Shown: positions 1-7,365, counted from the first letter of the stretch. The stretch is 12,339 nucleotides of DNA from JAIRTY01 sp050257395 (GCA_050257395.1 JBLMWU010000158.1:1-12339), one strand, 5' to 3'. Numbers and translations: made by a program. Notes: generated by a model not told the origin, from the sequence alone.

Positions 1-20
1 GGCCGCCCGGCACGGCGGCC
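1..20 (-). terminator. GC-rich hairpin downstream of the solute-binding lipoprotein gene
   Basis: Bases 1-7 and 14-20 are perfect inverted repeats (GGCCGCC / GGCGGCC) with a 6-nt loop. They lie about 40 nt past the stop of the minus-strand lipoprotein gene. There is no T tract, and such stems arise easily by chance in DNA this GC-rich, so the terminator reading is weak. The rest of 1-61 shows nothing I can support. Confidence 0.22.
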
Positions 21-61
21 GCCCGCTCCCGGTTGACTCATCTTCCGTCTGCCGCTGCGGG

Positions 62-1843
62 CTAGGACTTGAGGCCCCACTCCTGGGCGTTCCACGGAAT
101 GCCGACGAGGCTGGTGTTCGGGAGGATGTTGCCGAACTTCGACGACCACCCGAACAGCTGCGGCTGCTGGAAGAGGGGCAGTGTGGCCATGTCCTTCCAG
201 AGAAGGGCGTCGGCCTGGTTGTACAGCTTCGCCGCCGCAGCCGGGTCGGTAGCGGTCAGCGCCTGGCTGAAGGCGCTGTCGACCTGCGGGTTCGCGTAGT
301 GGTCCCAGTTCTGCCCGCACGCCGCGGTGTTGGTGAAGGAGCAGTAGATCGACTGGTTGCCCGACGCGAACGGGGTGCTGACCCAGGCGAACTCGATGAG
401 GTCGAACTCGCTCTTGGGGCCGACCGTGCCGAAGAGGGTGTTGGCGTCGTAGTTGTGGATGTTGATCTTGACGCCGATGTTCTTCATGCTGGCCTGGAAC
501 AGCTCCTCGATCTGGGCCCGCACCGGCACGCCGCTGGTGGTGGACAGCGTGAGGCTGAAGTCCTGGCCCTTTTGCGGCCCGAAGTTCGGATGGAAGTAGC
601 CGTCCGTGCCCATGGTCATGCCGGCGGCCTTGAGCAGCGCCTTGGCCTTGGCCGGGTCGTACGCCCCGTAGCCGTTGCTGTTGTCCTGGTACTGCGGCTG
701 GGTGGGCATGAAGATCCGGTTCATCAGCGGGGTGATGGCCGGGTGCGGGTTCAGCGGGTTCACGATCCGCTGCACCATCTGCGCCCGGTTGGTCCCGTAG
801 GCGATCGCGTGCCGGACATCGGCCTTGGCCAGGTAGGGGTTGGCCTGGTTGAAGTCGATGTGCTGGAACTGCAGCCCCGGCTGCACCGAGACGGTGAAGT
901 TGGGGATGCTCTTGACCGAGGCGTAGAAGGTGGTCGAGGCCAGGGCCGGGTTGACCATGTTGACCTCGCCGTTCTGGATGGCGGGCGGTGCCTGGTCATC
1001 GTTCAGGATGAACCGGAAGACGAGCTTGCTCAGCTTGGGCTTGGGGCCCCACCAGTGCGGGTTGGGGACCTCGATCAGGCTCTGGCCCTTGCTGTAGCTC
1101 TGGATCATGAACGGGCCGCCGGACACCTGGACGGCCGGCCCGAAGTTCTGGAACCCGTCGTTGAAGCCGACCTTCTTCGCGGTGTGGGCGGGGATGATCG
1201 GGTCGCCGCCGCCCGCGCTGAACAGGGACTTCCAGTCGCCGAATGGCTTCGCGAACACCACGGTCACGGTCTTGCCGTTGTTGGAGCCGGTGACCGACTT
1301 GATCTGGCTGTAGCCGGCGGTGGAGGCGGGCAGGAAAGCTTTGCCCCCGACGTCCTTGTACTTGGGGTTGCCGCTCAGCGCCTGCCAGTTGTAGATGAAG
1401 TCATCGGCGTTGATCGGCACGCCGTCCGACCAGGTGGCCTTGGGGTTGAGCTGGTAGACCACCGTCTGCGGGCTGGTGCTGACGACCTTCGCGCTGGTGG
1501 CGATCTGCGTGTTGAGCACCGGCTTGAGTGACGGCGGGATCGTGAAGACGGACGGCCAGGTCTGGTCGAGGATCTCCTGCAGCACGAACTCGGTGTCGTT
1601 GGCCTGCAGGATGTTGAAGCCAGCCACGTCCTCATCGAGGGCGTAAGTCAGCGTGCCGCCGCTCTTGACCGGTCCGGTGCTGCCGGCAGACGACGGGGAG
1701 CTGGGGCTGCCGCCACAGGCGGCCGCGGCGAGGGCGGCCGTGGCCAGCACGGCGGTGAGCGCCCATCGGCGCCGGCGGGAGAGTGGTAATGCGGAGCGGG
1801 CCGGGGTGCCCGGGCGCGCTGGGGCAAGCGTGATTCTTCCCAT
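62..1843 (-). CDS. ABC transporter substrate-binding lipoprotein, family 5 (peptide type)
   Basis: This 593-aa protein should capture a peptide or similar solute outside the membrane for an ABC importer. The N-terminus is a lipoprotein signal. It has a basic stretch (SRRRRW, about residues 22-27, which could also serve the Tat route), a hydrophobic run rich in Ala and Leu, then AAAC with the lipidated Cys at residue 43. A Ser/Gly-rich linker follows. The mature part has the family-5 (SBP_bac_5) layout: GGTLTYAL near residue 63, and WSDGVPINADDF near 138-149, the typical signature. The length is usual for the family. The ATG at 1843 has no clear Shine-Dalgarno, but it is the start that gives a complete signal peptide. 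Permease and ATPase genes would be expected beyond base 1 and are not visible. Ligand specificity cannot be read from sequence. An LpqW-like role in envelope glycolipid synthesis, rather than import, is an alternative. Confidence 0.9.
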   Translation of the reverse strand: MGRITLAPARPGTPARSALPLSRRRRWALTAVLATAALAAAACGGSPSSPSSAGSTGPVKSGGTLTYALDEDVAGFNILQANDTEFVLQEILDQTWPSVFTIPPSLKPVLNTQIATSAKVVSTSPQTVVYQLNPKATWSDGVPINADDFIYNWQALSGNPKYKDVGGKAFLPASTAGYSQIKSVTGSNNGKTVTVVFAKPFGDWKSLFSAGGGDPIIPAHTAKKVGFNDGFQNFGPAVQVSGGPFMIQSYSKGQSLIEVPNPHWWGPKPKLSKLVFRFILNDDQAPPAIQNGEVNMVNPALASTTFYASVKSIPNFTVSVQPGLQFQHIDFNQANPYLAKADVRHAIAYGTNRAQMVQRIVNPLNPHPAITPLMNRIFMPTQPQYQDNSNGYGAYDPAKAKALLKAAGMTMGTDGYFHPNFGPQKGQDFSLTLSTTSGVPVRAQIEELFQASMKNIGVKINIHNYDANTLFGTVGPKSEFDLIEFAWVSTPFASGNQSIYCSFTNTAACGQNWDHYANPQVDSAFSQALTATDPAAAAKLYNQADALLWKDMATLPLFQQPQLFGWSSKFGNILPNTSLVGIPWNAQEWGLKS

Positions 1844-1897
1844 ACGGGAAAGTCAGCACTAGCGCGACATTGTGTCCAGGCATCCCCGCAAGCTGCA

Positions 1898-1949
1898 ACC
1901 GTAACGTGACCGGGCCGATGCGAACGGTTGGGCCATAACGGCCCCGTTA
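1898..1949. promoter_or_regulatory. Possible operator: cluster of AACGG/CCGTT inverted repeats
   Basis: The 182-bp spacer between the divergent lipoprotein and recD2 genes holds a perfect 6+2+6 palindrome, TAACGGCCCCGTTA (1936-1949). It also holds a second inverted pair, AACCGT (1898-1903) with ACGGTT (1924-1929). The repeated half-site suggests a regulator-binding region, but I do not recognise the motif. A weak minus-strand promoter candidate for the lipoprotein gene, TTGCAG then CACAAT with an 18-nt spacer, overlaps it. Confidence 0.3.
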
Positions 1950-1989
1950 CCAAAAGGCTTCGCCAGCGCCCCGGGGCCGGCCCGGCGGC

Positions 1990-2018
1990 GGGACAGCGTC
2001 GGCAGCTGGGCCTAGGCT
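1990..2018 (+). promoter_or_regulatory. Promoter of recD2, predicted leaderless
   Basis: A TANNNT hexamer, TAGGCT (2013-2018), ends exactly 7 nt before the ATG at 2026. Seventeen bases upstream is GGGACA (1990-1995), which matches four of six TTGACA positions. No Shine-Dalgarno precedes the ATG. The spacing would put the transcription start at or next to the A of the ATG, so a leaderless mRNA is predicted. Confidence 0.5.
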
Positions 2019-2025
2019 GGCCCCG

Positions 2026-4152
2026 ATGCCTGCCACGACCAGTCCCGGCACGACGCTCGCGCACGGGTCGTCACCAGCCGTTTTCGCCGCCTTCTGCGCC
2101 GCCGGGCTGTGGCCCGGGCTCGGGCCGGGGCTGGCTGCGCGGCTGGCCGAGGCCGGGATCACCGGACCCGACCAGGTGGACCCCGGGGTGCTGGCCCAGC
2201 TCGACGGCGTCGGCCCCAAGCGGGCCGACCGGCTGACCCGGGCGTTCGAGGCGGCCATGCCCAGCTACCGGGTGGCCGAGCTGCTGGTGCCCTGCCGGGT
2301 CCCGGCGCGGTTCGCGGGGGCCGCCGTGAGCCGGCTGGGCGCGGCCGCGGCGCAGCTGCTGCGGGAGGACCCCTGGCGGCTGCTGGCCGTGCCGGCGATC
2401 CGGCCGGACCAGGCCGACTGGTTCGCCCGGCAGCTGCTCGGCGGCGCGGCCCACCCGCAGGACCCCCGGCGGGCCCGGGCACTGGTGGGCTACCTGGTCA
2501 CGCAGGCGGCCAGGGACGGGCACACCGCGGTGCCCGCCAGCGTGGTGATGACCTCGGTGCGCCGGTTCCGGATCGAGGACCCGGCCGCCGCGGTGGCGGC
2601 CGCGGTGGACGAGGGCGTCGTGCTCCCGCTGGGCGGGCCCGGGGAGCTGGACGAGGCCGGGGAGCCGGACGAGGCCGGCGGGCCAGCGGAGCCGGCCGGG
2701 CCCGCGGGCGACGGCAGCGGCCCCGGCGATGGCGGCCTGCTGCTCGGGCTGCCCCGGTACGCCATGGCGGAGGACGCGGCCGCCGAGGGGCTGCAGCGGC
2801 TGCTGGCGCTGGCCGAGGCGTTCCCGGAGCCCGGGGAGGCCGGGGACGGCGACGGCGGCGCCGGGGACGACGGCGGCATCGAGCTGGACGCCACCCAGCT
2901 CGCGGCGGTGCAGGCGGTCACCGAGCACGGCGTGTGCGTGCTGTCCGGCGGCCCGGGCACCGGCAAGAGCCGCACGGTCGCCGCGGTCGTCGCGCTCGCG
3001 GCCGCGCGCGGCCTCCGGGTGGCGCTCGCCGCGCCGACCGGCCGCGCGGCCAAGCGGCTGGAGGAGCTGGCGGGCGCACCCGCGACCACCTTGCACCGCC
3101 TGCTCGGCGCCCAGGGCCGCGGCCGCCAGGGGCAGTCCGGCGACAGCGGGGACACCGCGGGCCCGGGCCAGCCCGGTGCTGGCGGCGGGCCCGGCCAGGG
3201 CGGCGAGGCGGCCTGGGTCTTCACCAGGAACGAGGAGTGGCCGCTGGACGCGGACCTGGTCGTGGTGGACGAGGTGTCCATGCTCGACGCGGAGCTCGCG
3301 GCGGCGCTGCTGGAGGCGTGCGCGGACGGGACCAGGCTGCTGCTGGTCGGCGACCCCGCCCAGCTGCCGTCCATCGGCCCGGGCCGGGTGCTGGCGGACA
3401 TCATCGACTCCGGGGCGGTGCCGGTGACCGAGCTCACCAGGCTCTACCGCCAGCAGGAGGGCGGGATCATCGCGCAGCTCGCCACGGCGGTGCGCGGCGG
3501 GACGCTGCCCCCGGTGGATGCACCGGACCGGGAGGTGGTCGTGGTGCCGGCCCGCGCCAGCGCGGAGGCGGCCCGCCGGGTGGTGCAGCTCGTCACCGAC
3601 TCGATCCCGCGGGCGCTCGGCATCCCGGCCGCGGAGGTGCAGGTGATCACGCCGGTGCACAAGGGCGCGGCGGGCACCATCGAGCTGAACCGGGTGCTCA
3701 AGGAGAAGCTGAACCCGGGCCCGGGCGCGCGCCGCGGCTTCGACCCCGGGGACCGGGTGGTGGCGATCGCCAACCACGTGGAGGAGGGCTTCACCAACGG
3801 TGAAGTCGGGACCGTGACCGGCATCAGCGACGAGGGCCTGCTGGTGGCCTTCCCGGCGGGGCCGGTCACGGTCCCGGACAAGGTGGTCACCGATCTGCGG
3901 CACGGCTGGGCGCTGACCGTGCACCGGGCGCAGGGGTCCGAATGGCCGGCGGTGGTGGCGGTGTTCCCCGGGGAGGCGGCCGGCATGCTGTCGCGCCCGC
4001 TGGTCTACACCGCGCTGACCCGCGCCCAGCGTCACCTGTCGGTGGTGCACGGGGCGGGCCCGGCGCTCGCCCGCGCGGTCGCCACCGTGGGCGAGCGGCC
4101 ACGGGTCACCCGGCTGGCGTCACTGCTGCGGGCCGCCGGCCCGGAGGGCTGA
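2026..4152 (+). CDS. recD2: RecD2-like ATP-dependent 5'-3' DNA helicase (SF1B)
   Basis: This 708-aa protein should unwind DNA 5' to 3' in repair or recombination, as RecD2 (the RecD-like enzyme of bacteria without RecBC partnering) does. Residues about 27-70 form helix-hairpin-helix DNA-binding segments (LDGVGPKRADRL at 59-70). Helicase motifs follow in order: Walker A GGPGTGKS at 308-315; motif Ia APTGRAAKRL near 336; Walker B VVVDE with D415/E416; motif III VGDPAQLPS near 441; and the C-terminal UvrD-like part with ALTVHRAQGSEW at 629-640 and YTALTRAQRHL near 661. Length fits the family. Three Gly/Pro/Glu-rich insertions (about 203-238, 266-283, 363-394) are unusual additions, probably flexible loops. 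The TAGGCT hexamer 7 nt upstream supports this start. The gene is convergent with the hydrolase gene. Confidence 0.92.
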   Translation: MPATTSPGTTLAHGSSPAVFAAFCAAGLWPGLGPGLAARLAEAGITGPDQVDPGVLAQLDGVGPKRADRLTRAFEAAMPSYRVAELLVPCRVPARFAGAAVSRLGAAAAQLLREDPWRLLAVPAIRPDQADWFARQLLGGAAHPQDPRRARALVGYLVTQAARDGHTAVPASVVMTSVRRFRIEDPAAAVAAAVDEGVVLPLGGPGELDEAGEPDEAGGPAEPAGPAGDGSGPGDGGLLLGLPRYAMAEDAAAEGLQRLLALAEAFPEPGEAGDGDGGAGDDGGIELDATQLAAVQAVTEHGVCVLSGGPGTGKSRTVAAVVALAAARGLRVALAAPTGRAAKRLEELAGAPATTLHRLLGAQGRGRQGQSGDSGDTAGPGQPGAGGGPGQGGEAAWVFTRNEEWPLDADLVVVDEVSMLDAELAAALLEACADGTRLLLVGDPAQLPSIGPGRVLADIIDSGAVPVTELTRLYRQQEGGIIAQLATAVRGGTLPPVDAPDREVVVVPARASAEAARRVVQLVTDSIPRALGIPAAEVQVITPVHKGAAGTIELNRVLKEKLNPGPGARRGFDPGDRVVAIANHVEEGFTNGEVGTVTGISDEGLLVAFPAGPVTVPDKVVTDLRHGWALTVHRAQGSEWPAVVAVFPGEAAGMLSRPLVYTALTRAQRHLSVVHGAGPALARAVATVGERPRVTRLASLLRAAGPEG
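2644..2679 (+). repeat. Two 18-bp imperfect repeats inside recD2
   Basis: Adjacent 18-bp units at 2644-2661 and 2662-2679 encode ELDEAG and EPDEAG, followed by a degenerate third copy (GPAEPAG). They form the first low-complexity insertion of the helicase and probably arose by slippage in GC-rich DNA. Confidence 0.6.
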
Positions 4153-4197
4153 GCCGCCGCCGTCAGCGCTGGTGCCGGTGCAGGCGGCCGCTCAGCC
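4147..4197. terminator. Inverted repeat spanning the convergent recD2 and hydrolase stops
   Basis: GGCTGAGC (4147-4154) and GCTCAGCC (4190-4197) are perfect inverted repeats. An inner CCGCC (4157-4161) / GGCGG (4183-4187) pair extends the stem across a 2x2 internal loop. Both stop codons (4150-4152 and 4163-4165) lie inside it. Position and symmetry fit a bidirectional terminator, though there is no T tract and the loop is long. Confidence 0.38.
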
Positions 4198-5632
4198 GCA
4201 GCCAGCGCACCCGGCCGCCGGCGTCGCGGATGAAATCGCCCCGGAGCCCGGTAGGGGTGCCGCCGGCGTCCTTCACCAGGAAGTGGCCGGGCCCGGCCGG
4301 GCTGTCGTAGAACGTCAGCAGCAGCACCGGGGCCGGGCCCGCGGACAGCTGCAGGCCGCCGTCGCGGGCGGTCACCGTCGCGGCCGGCTGATCGACGAGC
4401 CGGCCCGCGGCGTCGACCTGCTGGAGCGTGTAGGAGCCCAGGTACGGCGCGAGCTCGGCGGGGCTGAGCCGGCACTCGGCGGCCGGCAGGTTAGCCAGGC
4501 CGGTGAACATCCGCAGCGCCCAGTCGTCCGCGAACAGCTCGTTGACCAGCAGGTTGCCGGACTCGGAGTTGGTCAGCAGGGTCAGCGCGAAGTCATGCCC
4601 GGGCACCAGCAGCAGTCCCGAGACCTGCCCTGGCCAGTGCCCGCCGTGCTGGAGGACCAGGGCACCCTGGGCCGTGGGCCGCAGCATCCAGGACACCCCC
4701 ATGCCGGTCAGCTCCGTGACGAGGGTGCCACCCGGGCCCGCACCGGTGCGCATCGCCGCCAGCGCCGCATGCGGCAGCACCGGGGTCCCGTCCGGTGCCC
4801 GGCCGTCACCCAGGTGGAACCGTGCCCAGCGGAGCTGGTCGGCCGCGCTGGACATGAGCCCGCCCGCCGCGTTGATGCTGCGCGGCACCCGCCACAGGCC
4901 CGGCAGCAGCACCGGCTTCCCCCGCACCGGCACGTGCGGCGCGGCGATGTGCTGCCCGATGATCTCGTCCGCGAAGAGGAACGACTGCCGCAGCCCCAGC
5001 GGGCGCAGCAGCAGGTCCCGCACGGCCCGCTCGTAGCTCTGGCCGGATACCTGCTCGATCAGCTTCCCGGCCACCGCGAACGCGGCGTTGTTGTAGGCGA
5101 AGACCGTGCCGGGCGCGGTGAGCTGGGGCAGCGTGCGCAGGCGGGCCAGGTAGCGCGGCAGCGCGTCCCAGCCCCGCCCGGTGTCGTGGAAATCGTCGCC
5201 GAGCCAGCCGGCCGTGTGGTTGAGCAGCTGCCGGACCGTGACCGTCTCCGCGCCCGGGGGCGGCCGGAAGCCGGGCAGGCACCGCCGGACCTCCGCGTCC
5301 AGGTCCAGCCGCCCGGCGGCGGCCAGCCGCATGATGACGGTGCCGGTGAAGGTCTTGGTGGTCGACCCGACCCGGAACACCGTGTCCGGCTCCACCGGCG
5401 CCCCGCGCCGGGCATCAGCGACCCCGAAGCCCCGCAGATGCTGATGACCCCGGTACCAGACCCCCACCGCCACGCCGGGGATCGCGTACCTGGCCATCCC
5501 GGCGGCGATCCGGTCGTCGAGCAGCTGGCACAGCTCCCGCACCGTCCCGGCGGCCGGGCCGGCCTCCGGCAGCGCCCCGGGCCCGGCCGGGGCACCCGGC
5601 CGGGCGGGCGCCTGCGGGCCGGCCGTAAGCAT
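4163..5632 (-). CDS. Beta-lactamase-fold serine hydrolase (class C / PBP4*-like)
   Basis: This 489-aa protein has the serine hydrolase triad of the beta-lactamase/DD-peptidase/esterase superfamily. The SxxK motif is STTK (S90-K93, the nucleophile and base). The YxN motif is YNN (Y180-N182). The KTG-equivalent is HGG (H329-G331), as in class C-like esterases and PBP4* relatives. NHTAGW near 138-143 is another family signature. After about residue 385 there is an extra beta-rich domain (PYLGSYTLQ near 396). No signal peptide or membrane segment is visible, so it looks cytoplasmic. That makes true antibiotic resistance unlikely and an esterase or peptidase role more likely; the substrate is unknown. 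The ATG at 5632 is chosen because GGGGGAGGT lies 6 nt before it. The frame stays open to 6076, but that upstream part runs through purU and carries no homology. Confidence 0.88.
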   Translation of the reverse strand: MLTAGPQAPARPGAPAGPGALPEAGPAAGTVRELCQLLDDRIAAGMARYAIPGVAVGVWYRGHQHLRGFGVADARRGAPVEPDTVFRVGSTTKTFTGTVIMRLAAAGRLDLDAEVRRCLPGFRPPPGAETVTVRQLLNHTAGWLGDDFHDTGRGWDALPRYLARLRTLPQLTAPGTVFAYNNAAFAVAGKLIEQVSGQSYERAVRDLLLRPLGLRQSFLFADEIIGQHIAAPHVPVRGKPVLLPGLWRVPRSINAAGGLMSSAADQLRWARFHLGDGRAPDGTPVLPHAALAAMRTGAGPGGTLVTELTGMGVSWMLRPTAQGALVLQHGGHWPGQVSGLLLVPGHDFALTLLTNSESGNLLVNELFADDWALRMFTGLANLPAAECRLSPAELAPYLGSYTLQQVDAAGRLVDQPAATVTARDGGLQLSAGPAPVLLLTFYDSPAGPGHFLVKDAGGTPTGLRGDFIRDAGGRVRWLRLSGRLHRHQR

Positions 5633-5638
5633 GCCGCG

Positions 5639-5652
5639 ACCTCCCCCGTCGG
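5639..5652 (-). promoter_or_regulatory. G-rich ribosome-binding region of the hydrolase gene; possible sRNA target
   Basis: On the minus strand GGGGGAGGT (5639-5647) lies 6 nt before the ATG and fixes the start at 5632. It sits inside CCGACGGGGGA (5642-5652). That segment is exactly complementary to 11 nt of the first small-RNA loop (12075-12085) and to 10 nt of the second (12107-12116). The rest of the 5633-5903 spacer shows no convincing promoter hexamers. Confidence 0.6.
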
Positions 5653-5879
5653 TGCTGGTGATGATGACCCTGTCCGCCGCGCCCCCGGCCCGGCCCAGCC
5701 AAGTTCTACCGCCTCCGGCCGCCGCACCGCGCTCGAAACGCCGACCATCCGCCGGCCATTTACGCAGGTCACAGGCACATAAAGGGGAAAGCGGAGCAGA
5801 ACGCCGGCGGCCGGCCGCCGGGCGCGGCCCCAGGACTGGTGACCAGCAGCGCGGGCGGCAGCGGCTGCGGCTGAGATCC

Positions 5880-5901
5880 TCCGCCTCCGGGCGGAGGCGG
5901 A
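5880..5901 (-). terminator. Strong hairpin just after purU
   Basis: CCGCCTCCG (5881-5889) and CGGAGGCGG (5892-5900) are perfect 9-bp inverted repeats, extended by a T-A pair to 10 bp. The apex is tight, GG. The hairpin begins 2 nt past the purU stop on the minus strand. It lacks a T tract, as is common in high-GC bacteria. It probably ends the fabG-fabI-purU transcript. Confidence 0.55.
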
Positions 5902-5903
5902 TG

Positions 5904-6591
5904 TCAGTTGAAGATGACGGTGCGGCGCCCGTGCAGCAGAATGCGATGCTCCGCATGCCAGCGCACGGCCCGGGCCAGGGCGATCCGCTCGGCATCCCGG
6001 CCGATGGCAGCCAGCTCGGCCGCGCCTGCCGTGTGGGATACCCGGGCGACTTCCTGCTCGATGATCGGGCCCTCATCCAGTTCCGCGGTGACGTAGTGGG
6101 CGGTCGCCCCGATCACCTTGACGCCGTAGTCATGCGCCTGCTGGTACGGCCGGGCGCCGCGGAAGCTGGGCAGGAACGAGTGGTGGATGTTGATGATCCG
6201 GCCCGCCAGCTTCCCGCACAGGGCGGGCGACAGGATCCGCATGTACCGGGCGAGCACCACGAGGTCGATCTGGTGCTCCCCGATCAGCTCCAGCAGCCGC
6301 CCCTCGGTCGTGCAGTTCCCACTCCATGCCGAACGCGCTGGCGGTGCCGGCGAACCCGGCCCGCAGCCCGGCGCCGCCGTCGGTGACGGCCGCCTCCACG
6401 TGGACCCGCATGAAGAACCGGACCGCGGCCCGGTCGGCGTACTGCTGGCTGTCCAGGATGTTGCAGCCCGCCCGGTGCAGGTACGCGGCGACCGCGTGGA
6501 CGATGCCGGGGCGGTCCGGGCAGGACAGGGTGAGCACGAACTCCGCGCCCGGCGCCGCCGCCCGGCCCGCCTGCTCCGGCTCGCCCGGCAC
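5904..6591 (-). pseudogene. purU: Disrupted formyltetrahydrofolate deformylase (internal deletion plus frameshift)
   Basis: Intact PurU hydrolyses 10-formyltetrahydrofolate to formate and tetrahydrofolate, and is usually about 280-290 aa. Here the N-terminal ACT domain is clear (FVLTLSCPDRPGIVHAV, then CNILDSQQYAD and FFMRVH) and runs to WELHD, about 95 residues from a GTG at 6591. The frame then shifts near 6310-6320. The C-terminal half resumes as TEGRLLELIGEHQIDLVV and continues normally: INIHHSFLPSF and LDEGPIIEQ (the Asn, His and Asp of the formyltransferase active site), to RTVIFN and TGA at 5904. Joined, the parts total about 229 residues, so about 65-75 residues are missing. These include the first strand-helix part of the catalytic domain and its usual SNH segment. 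The start keeps a good GAGGA overlapping the fabI stop. An assembly error is possible. Confidence 0.85.
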
Positions 6592-6600
6592 GGCCTGTCC

Positions 6601-7365
6601 TCAGCCGCCCACCGCGTGCACGCCGCCGTCAGCGTGCACGATCTCCCCGGTGGTCGCCGGGAGCCAGTCCGACAGCAGCGCCGCGGCGGTGCGGGCGGCC
6701 GGCTCGGGGTCGCCGATGTCCCAGCCCAGCGGTGCCCGCTGCGGCCACAGCCCCTCGAACTCGGAGAATCCGGGGATGCTCTTGGCGGCCATGGTGCGCA
6801 GCGGCCCGGCCGCCACCAGGTTCACCCGGATGCCCTTGGGCCCCAGGTCCCGGGCGAGGTAGCGGGCGCACGACTCCAGGCCCGCCTTGGCCACGCCCAT
6901 CCAGTCGTAGCCCGGCCAGGCGACGGAGGCGTCGAAGTCCAGGCCCACGATCGAGCCGCCGCCGTCCATCAGCGGCAGCGCGGCCATGGCGAGTGCCTTG
7001 AGCGAGTAGGCCGAGATCTGCACGGCGGTGGCCACATCCGGCCAGCTGGTGTTCAGGAAGTTCCCGCCGAGCGCGCTCTGCGGGGCGAACCCGATCGAGT
7101 GGACGACCCCGTCCAGGCCGTCCACGTGCTCGCGGACCCGGTCCGCCAGCGACGCCAGGTGGCCCTCGTCTGCCACGTCGAGCTCGAGCACCGGCGGCCG
7201 CTCCGGCAGCCGCTGGGCGATCCGCTCGACCAGGCTGAGCCGCCCGAACCCGGTCAGCACCACGCTGGCGCCCTCCTGCTGGGCGACCCGCGCCACGTGG
7301 AAGGCGATGGACGAGTCGGTGAGCACGCCGGTCACCAGTATCCGCTTGCCCGCGAGGATGCCCAT
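6601..7365 (-). CDS. fabI: Enoyl-[acyl-carrier-protein] reductase, InhA-like
   Basis: This 254-aa short-chain dehydrogenase should reduce trans-2-enoyl-ACP with NADH, the last step of each fatty-acid elongation cycle. The nucleotide site is VTGVLTDSSIAF (11-22). The catalytic YxxxxxxK is Y153 and K160 in GYDWMGVAK. HSIGF (89-93) and LLSDWLPATTGEIVHADGG near the end are close to mycobacterial InhA. Unlike InhA, the loop between NLVAAGPLRT and RAPLGW is about 10 residues shorter, as in ordinary FabI enzymes. That suggests normal C16-C18 chains rather than very long chains (inference). The ATG at 7365 is chosen because AAAGGA lies 6 nt upstream; an upstream TTG at 7380 would include that Shine-Dalgarno. 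The gene follows fabG by 44 nt, and its stop overlaps the purU ribosome-binding site. Confidence 0.94.
   Translation of the reverse strand: MGILAGKRILVTGVLTDSSIAFHVARVAQQEGASVVLTGFGRLSLVERIAQRLPERPPVLELDVADEGHLASLADRVREHVDGLDGVVHSIGFAPQSALGGNFLNTSWPDVATAVQISAYSLKALAMAALPLMDGGGSIVGLDFDASVAWPGYDWMGVAKAGLESCARYLARDLGPKGIRVNLVAAGPLRTMAAKSIPGFSEFEGLWPQRAPLGWDIGDPEPAARTAAALLSDWLPATTGEIVHADGGVHAVGG

Noticed and set aside
33..60. TTGACT as a plus-strand promoter -35
   Set aside because: The nearest -10-like sequence is about 23 nt away and points into the antisense of the lipoprotein gene.
299..1531. Long plus-strand open frame opposite the lipoprotein gene
   Set aside because: It mirrors the codon pattern of the real minus-strand gene, has Arg/Gly/Val-rich composition and no domain.
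2071..4050. Minus-strand open frame of 659 codons across recD2
   Set aside because: It is an antisense shadow of a gene with all helicase motifs; stop codons are rare in GC-rich antisense frames.
5836..5846. CTGGTGACCAG palindrome upstream of the hydrolase gene
   Set aside because: It is a single short palindrome with no promoter nearby to relate it to, so I do not call it an operator.
5633..6076. N-terminal extension of the beta-lactamase-fold protein
   Set aside because: It would read through the purU end and its hairpin in another frame, has no recognisable sequence, and the ATG at 5632 has a strong Shine-Dalgarno.
6300..6330. Programmed frameshift joining the two purU parts
   Set aside because: A frameshift alone would not explain the missing stretch of catalytic domain, and no slippery sequence is evident at the junction.
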